From assembly GCA_016933535.1 (NCBI GenBank), contig JAFGAS010000079.1, positions 1 through 58,282 of the forward strand: a stretch of DNA of 58,282 nt, given 5' to 3'. Both the position numbers and the translations under genes were made by a program. Of this stretch, positions 54,311-58,282 are shown piece after piece; positions within the stretch are counted from its first letter, which is position 1; every line of letters starts with the position of its first letter. The notes beneath the pieces were generated by a model. It saw nothing but the letters and a program-made list of their open reading frames with translations, did no database searches and was not told the origin of the DNA. This DNA comes from Candidatus Zymogenaceae bacterium. GTDB lineage: Bacteria > Desulfobacterota > Zymogenia > Zymogenales > Zymogenaceae.

Positions 54311-55474
54311 ATGGCACAGAAAAAGGAACAGCTAACCTTCTTGGAGGCGGCCTCAACCGTCGCCGGTTACGGGATCGGCGCGGGAATTATGGCCGTTCCC
54401 TATCTTGCGGTCCGCAGCGGGGTGGGTCCGCTCGTGGGCATCATGGTGGTCGCCTATCTCATCAGCATCCTCTTTCACCTGATGCTGGTGGATATGACGC
54501 TGCGCGACGGCGGCAAGACCCAGCTCATGGAGATCCTGGCCAAGTACCTCTTCGTCGGCAGGCTCGGCAAGGCCTTTACCTGGGTATTTTTCGTCCTGAT
54601 CGTCTTTGCCTTCTTTGGGACCCTCATTACCTACCTCGTGGGCGGGGGGGAGGTCCTCAACAGCACGTTTGACCTGCCGCTTTTGCTGGGCTTTATTATT
54701 ACCTACGTGTTGGCGGCGGTGGTCGTCTTTTTCGGGCTCAAGGCGGTGGGTATGGTGGAGAAGTTTTCGATTGCCGGGATCTTCATCGTGGTGGTCACGC
54801 TGCTGGTGCTTTCGGTCTTTAAGCCGTTTCGCCTGGAGATGTTCACCCCCGGGGCGGGGGTCAGAGAGGCGCTGGCGCTCTACGGGATGGTGATGTTCTC
54901 GTTCTATTCGATGTTCTCGATCCCCCAGGCCGTCAAGGGGCTCTCGGACAGGCCCCGGCTTGCCCCGTGGGCCGTGGTAACGGGAATCGGGATCACCTTT
55001 GTGACGGTTCTCTTAATTTCCCTTGCCGCGATGGGGGTGTCAAAAATCGTAACGTCAAACGCCATCGTCGGCTGGGCCGGGGCCATCGGCCCGTGGGCAA
55101 AATATCTCGGGAGCATATTTATCGTCCTTGCCTTTCTCACGAGTTTCTGGTCAATTTCGCTGGCGCTGGCCGACGTGATCCGGGAGCGGCTGGGTTGGAA
55201 CGATAAGGTCTGCTGGCTCCTGGCTACGCTCCCGTGTCTGTTGATATCGTTTTTCAAGCTTCAGAACTTCATCGAATACCTGAGGCTTACCGGCGGAGTG
55301 ATCGGAATACTGCTGGTGGTCATCATGATCCCGGCATACCTCTCGGTCAAGAAAAAGGGGGCGGTCAAGAAGCCGGCCTGGAGCCTCGGCTTCTTCGGGA
55401 AGGGCGTCTTCTTGTGGGTCGTGCTGATCGGCTTTCTGCTGATGGCGGTCGGCTCGGCGGTTCCCATTAAATAA
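54311..55474 (+). CDS. Amino acid permease, APC superfamily
   Basis: A 387-residue inner-membrane transporter with about eleven helices. The first helix TVAGYGIGAGIMAVPYLAVRSG (residues 16-37) is the broken helix of the APC fold and resembles the AAAP/aromatic amino acid permease group. The position in the ornithine cluster, 19 bases after the regulator, suggests uptake of ornithine or arginine, or export of D-alanine. Substrate is inferred from context only. A GGGAGG site lies ahead of the ATG. Confidence 0.82.
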   Translation: MAQKKEQLTFLEAASTVAGYGIGAGIMAVPYLAVRSGVGPLVGIMVVAYLISILFHLMLVDMTLRDGGKTQLMEILAKYLFVGRLGKAFTWVFFVLIVFAFFGTLITYLVGGGEVLNSTFDLPLLLGFIITYVLAAVVVFFGLKAVGMVEKFSIAGIFIVVVTLLVLSVFKPFRLEMFTPGAGVREALALYGMVMFSFYSMFSIPQAVKGLSDRPRLAPWAVVTGIGITFVTVLLISLAAMGVSKIVTSNAIVGWAGAIGPWAKYLGSIFIVLAFLTSFWSISLALADVIRERLGWNDKVCWLLATLPCLLISFFKLQNFIEYLRLTGGVIGILLVVIMIPAYLSVKKKGAVKKPAWSLGFFGKGVFLWVVLIGFLLMAVGSAVPIK

Positions 55475-55494
55475 ACATCATGAAAGGAACGTCA

Positions 55495-56811
55495 ATGAAA
55501 AAGAAGGTCATCATCCTGGGTGCGGCGGGAAGAGATTTCCATAATTTCAACGTCCGTTTTCGGGATAATGAGGAGTACGAGGTCGTGGCCTTTACTGCCA
55601 CACAGATACCCAACATCGAGGGAAGGGTCTATCCGGCGGAGCTTGCGGGAAAGCTCTATCCGAAGGGGATACCGATTTTTGCGGAGGACGATCTGGAGCA
55701 GCTCATCGAGAAATCCGGCGTGGACGCGGTGGTCTTTTCCTATTCGGACGTCACCCACAACCACGTCATGCACCTGGGCTCCCGGATCGTCGCGTCCCGG
55801 GCGGATTTCATGCTGCTGTCGGCCCAGAGCACGATGCTCAAGTCCACCAAGCCCGTCATCGCGGTGACGGCCGTGCGCACCGGCAGCGGAAAGAGCCAGA
55901 CCACCCGAAAGGTCTGCCAGGTCCTCAGGGACAGGGGAAAGCGGGTCGTGGCGGTGCGCCACCCCATGCCCTACGGCGACCTGAAAAAGCAGATCGTCCA
56001 GCGCTTCGGAGACTATAAGGACTTCGAGATCCACGACATCACCATCGAGGAGCGGGAGGAATACGAGCCGCTGGTCGAGATGGGCATCGTCGTTTACGCG
56101 GGTGTCGACTACGAAAAGATCCTGAGGGCCGCCGAAGAGGAGGCCGACGTCGTCATCTGGGACGGCGGCAACAACGACACTTCGTTCTACGCGCCGGACC
56201 TCTCCATCGTGGTATTTGACCCGCACCGGGCCGGCCACGAGCTGCTTTACCATCCCGGTGAGGTGAACCTCAGGCTTGCCGACGTGGCGCTGATCAACAA
56301 GGTCGATACGGCCTCTGCGGAAAACATCGATATCGTCCGCGCCAATATCGAGCGGATCAACCCGCGTGCAACGGTCGTCATGGCCGCATCTCCGGTGACG
56401 GTGGCAGACCCCGGCAAGGTCAAGGGAAAGCGCGTCCTGGTGGTGGAAGACGGCCCCACGCTCACCCATGGGGAGATGAAGTTTGGGGCAGGGGTCATCG
56501 CGGCAAAGGCCTTTGGGGCGGCCGCCCTTGTCGATCCCAAGGCCGCGGCCGTGGGCTCGATTAAGGCGGCGTTTGCCAAGTATCCGCACATCGAGGGGCT
56601 GCTTCCGGCCATCGGGTACGGCGCGGCCCAGATGAAGGACCTGGCCGACACCATCAACGCCGTGGACTGCGACCTGGTGCTGTCGGCAACGCCGATCGAC
56701 CTCAGTAAGATCATCACGATCGCCAAACCCATCGTGAGGGTTCGCTACGGATACGGGGACGCCGGCGCGCCGACGTTGGGCGAGATCATCGCCACGCGGT
56801 TCGGGAGATAG
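55495..56811 (+). CDS. GTPase of the cyclic 2,3-diphosphoglycerate synthetase type
   Basis: A 438-residue P-loop protein. Residues 4-110 form a Rossmann-like domain (VIILGAAGRDFHNFN). The P-loop TGSGKSQT (129-136) and the guanine-specific INKVD (about 265-269) indicate a GTPase. The family is named after cyclic 2,3-diphosphoglycerate synthetase of methanogens, but bacterial members occur next to carbamate kinase and amino-acid or purine breakdown genes, where their job is unknown. The ATG at 55495 has AAAGGA 7 bases upstream; an ATG five codons earlier contains that site. Carbamate kinase follows after a terminator-like hairpin. Confidence 0.85.
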   Translation: MKKKVIILGAAGRDFHNFNVRFRDNEEYEVVAFTATQIPNIEGRVYPAELAGKLYPKGIPIFAEDDLEQLIEKSGVDAVVFSYSDVTHNHVMHLGSRIVASRADFMLLSAQSTMLKSTKPVIAVTAVRTGSGKSQTTRKVCQVLRDRGKRVVAVRHPMPYGDLKKQIVQRFGDYKDFEIHDITIEEREEYEPLVEMGIVVYAGVDYEKILRAAEEEADVVIWDGGNNDTSFYAPDLSIVVFDPHRAGHELLYHPGEVNLRLADVALINKVDTASAENIDIVRANIERINPRATVVMAASPVTVADPGKVKGKRVLVVEDGPTLTHGEMKFGAGVIAAKAFGAAALVDPKAAAVGSIKAAFAKYPHIEGLLPAIGYGAAQMKDLADTINAVDCDLVLSATPIDLSKIITIAKPIVRVRYGYGDAGAPTLGEIIATRFGR

Positions 56812-56877
56812 ACGGCGGCCGCCGGGACGTCGGACGTGCGGATGTTGTGATGCGGGACAGGTAATATCGTACAATCC

Positions 56878-56913
56878 GGGGGGAGACGGGTATGCTCCCC
56901 CGTCGGTTTTTTT
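56878..56913 (+). terminator. Terminator-like structure between the GTPase and carbamate kinase genes
   Basis: GGGGGAG and CTCCCCC can pair (loop ACGGGTATG), or GACGGG and CCCGTC can pair; the second fold directly precedes a run of seven T. The two folds exclude each other. Either a simple terminator of the ornithine operon or a switch that decides read-through into arcC. Confidence 0.6.
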
Positions 56914-56949
56914 GCCGATCCTTTCTGAACAGATTAGCGGGGTGACGGT

Positions 56950-57912
56950 ATGTCGGGAAAGAATAAAACCAGAACGGCGGTGGTGGCGCTGGGGGGAAAC
57001 GCCATCATAAAGGAAAAGGAGACCGGGACCATCTCCCAGCAGTTCCGCAACACCCGGAAGTCGCTGGTGGGCGTGGTCGGGCTTATCAGGGACGGATGGG
57101 ACGTCCTGATCACCCACGGCAACGGCCCCCAGGTGGGAAACCGGCTCATCTCCAACGAGATGGCCCACCGGATGGTGCCCGACATGCCGCTGGGCGTGCT
57201 CTGCGGCGACACCGAGGGCGCAATGGGCTACATGATCCAGCAGTCCCTGTTCAATAAGCTTATCTTTCACTCCATAAAAAAACCAGTGGTCACGGTCATC
57301 ACCCAGACGGTGGTGGACGCCGAGGACCTTTCGATGAGGCGGCCCACCAAGCCCGTCGGCCCGTTCTTTTCCGAAAAGGACGCCCAACGGCTGACCCGGG
57401 ACAAGGGCTGGCGCTTTATGGAGGACGCGGGGCGGGGCTTTCGCCAGGCGGTGCCGTCGCCCTATCCGCTTGAGATCGTCGAGATCGGCGTGATCGAGCG
57501 GTTGCTGACCCAGGGCATCATCGTGGTGGCCATCGGCGGCGGGGGCATACCCGTGGTGCGCCAGCCGGACGGGACGCTGGAGGGCATCGACTGCATCATC
57601 GACAAGGACCTGGCATCGAGCCTTGCCGCGCGGATGCTAACGGCAGAGCTTTTCGTCATGGTCACGGGTGTCGATAAGGTCGCCCTCAACTACCGCAAGC
57701 CCGACCAGGTGGATATAGACCGCATGTCCGTGGATGAGGCCAAGCGATACCAAGCCGAGGGGCACTTCTTTGCCGGGAGCATGGGGCCGAAGATTAAGGC
57801 GGCCACGGAATACCTGGACGCCGCGCCCAAGGGCCGCGTCGTGATCACGTCACCCGAAGGGCTCAAAGACGCCGTGGCGGGCCACGGCGGGACGGTTATC
57901 GAGGCGGGGTAG
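56950..57912 (+). CDS. arcC: Carbamate kinase
   Basis: A 320-residue enzyme transferring phosphate from carbamoyl phosphate to ADP, giving ATP, CO2 and ammonia. Seen: VVALGGNAIIKE near the N-terminus, VLITHGNGPQVGNRL (residues about 52-66), GGGGIPVV (about 197-204), DKDLASSLAA and the C-terminal GSMGPKIKAA. The usual partners arginine deiminase and ornithine carbamoyltransferase are not in the window, so the source of carbamoyl phosphate is open. It lies behind the GTPase gene, separated by a terminator-like hairpin. Confidence 0.95.
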   Translation: MSGKNKTRTAVVALGGNAIIKEKETGTISQQFRNTRKSLVGVVGLIRDGWDVLITHGNGPQVGNRLISNEMAHRMVPDMPLGVLCGDTEGAMGYMIQQSLFNKLIFHSIKKPVVTVITQTVVDAEDLSMRRPTKPVGPFFSEKDAQRLTRDKGWRFMEDAGRGFRQAVPSPYPLEIVEIGVIERLLTQGIIVVAIGGGGIPVVRQPDGTLEGIDCIIDKDLASSLAARMLTAELFVMVTGVDKVALNYRKPDQVDIDRMSVDEAKRYQAEGHFFAGSMGPKIKAATEYLDAAPKGRVVITSPEGLKDAVAGHGGTVIEAG

Positions 57913-58282
57913 GGCAGGGAGAGCGGGAGGGCCACAGGAGCGATTAAGCCGCCTTTTGTATATAGGGGTGGCATATATGCCGCCCGTCCGTGCCTAACAA
58001 TCCGTCTTTATGAGTCGTCTTCTCCCGACGGGCCCCCAAAAAGCCTGCTTTTTGGAGTGTCATACCGTCATTGCGAGGGGCCGAAGGCCCCGCGGCAATC
58101 TCGGACGATGTCAATATTGGTGACTACGGAATTAGGGGGACACCATACTTAATTATGATCTGTAAACATGGAAATAATAGTTAAGTATGGTGTCCCCTTA
58201 ATTCGTTCTTCACGTTTTCACCGTCATTGCGAGGGCCCGAAGGGCCCGCGGCAATCCCCTGACTATGTTATCCGAACGCTGA
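57913..58282. repeat. Third repeat island: REP-like units and palindromes
   Basis: No gene is seen. Hairpins at 57966-57985 (GGGTGGCAT/ATGCCGCCC) and 58034-58057 (CCCCAAAAAGC/GCTTTTTGGAG), the latter matching 34548-34571. REP-like units (GTCATTGCGAGG ... GCGGCAATC) at 58067-58101 and 58223-58263 flank the inverted-repeat element listed separately. Confidence 0.75.
58129..58204. mobile_element. MITE-like 76-bp inverted-repeat element
   Basis: 24-base arms 58129-58152 and 58181-58204 are inverted copies with one mismatch; the inner 17 bases (GGGGACACCATACTTAA) are perfect. The spacer of 28 bases codes for nothing. Size and structure suit a miniature element moved by a transposase encoded elsewhere, possibly of the REP-associated Y1 type; no transposase lies in the window. 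Confidence 0.65.

Noticed and set aside
55492..57387. 631-codon open frame opposite the GTPase and carbamate kinase genes
   Set aside because: Mirror frame of two well-identified genes; composition is His/Arg/Gly-rich without domains.
1..58282. tRNA or rRNA genes
   Set aside because: No clover-leaf with a TTC-loop motif and CCA end and no conserved rRNA segments were recognised by eye; a covariance-model scan would settle this.

Overview
The window reads as a chromosomal segment of a Gram-negative, anaerobic, selenium-using bacterium. The Gram-negative call rests on kdsC, an lptC/lptA-like fusion and lptB. The anaerobic, amino-acid-fermenting call rests on an adenosylcobalamin-dependent ornithine degradation cluster with carbamate kinase. 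The selenium call rests on a selenocysteine-containing SelD with yedE/yedF-type partners. ThyX with two domains, V4R-domain proteins, a many-PAS sensor kinase and REP-like repeats (GTCATTGCGAGG...GGCAATC) fit a deltaproteobacterial (Desulfobacterota-like) lineage, but no rRNA or other marker in the window fixes the taxon.

Layout. 1-4.0 kb: V4R protein, SDR oxidoreductase and branched-chain aminotransferase, in noncoding DNA carrying two diverged copies of a repeat mosaic. 4.2-9.5 kb (minus): a 1250-residue hybrid sensor kinase and a membrane-anchored metallophosphoesterase. 10-15.9 kb (minus): two glycosyltransferases, a TPR-PAS-degenerate GGDEF protein, a hemerythrin-like protein and a 2TM protein. 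15.9-20.3 kb (minus): a selenium operon yedE - tusA/yedF-like - class V aminotransferase - DUF3343 - selD, with an in-frame UGA in selD that simple ORF calling would miss. 20.3-22.5 kb: C_GCAxxG_C_C protein, methylglyoxal synthase, a secreted protein and a YhhN lysoplasmalogenase-like protein. 22.7-27.2 kb (minus): three tandem patatin-like lipoproteins, two of them with near-identical promoter regions. 27.3-34.4 kb: secernin/C69 peptidase, a TetR - PAP2 - GNAT operon, a palindrome-rich repeat island and a TPR protein of mixed base composition.

34.9-44.2 kb (minus): a long co-directional run of a sugar ABC importer without its ATPase (binding protein and two permeases), two-domain ThyX, kdsC, lptC/A fusion, lptB and a second V4R protein, preceded by a small XRE regulator/membrane-protein operon and a helix-hairpin-helix protein. 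44.6-57.9 kb (plus): ord, ortA, ortB, oraS, oraE, a GlmL/MutL-type reactivase, an ornithine racemase fused to an arginase-fold domain, a TrmB-family regulator, an amino acid permease, a cyclic-2,3-diphosphoglycerate-synthetase-type GTPase and carbamate kinase. The first genes make up the oxidative ornithine route: L-ornithine to D-ornithine (racemase), 2,4-diaminopentanoate (OraSE), 2-amino-4-oxopentanoate (Ord), then D-alanine plus acetyl-CoA (OrtAB). The window ends in REP-like repeats and a 76-bp MITE-like inverted repeat.

The most promising novelty is the racemase/arginase-fold fusion. Its C-terminal half keeps all six metal ligands of the arginase family, but the residues that in arginase recognise arginine and shuttle protons are replaced, so its substrate is open. 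No tRNA, rRNA, CRISPR array, intact insertion sequence or prophage was seen.
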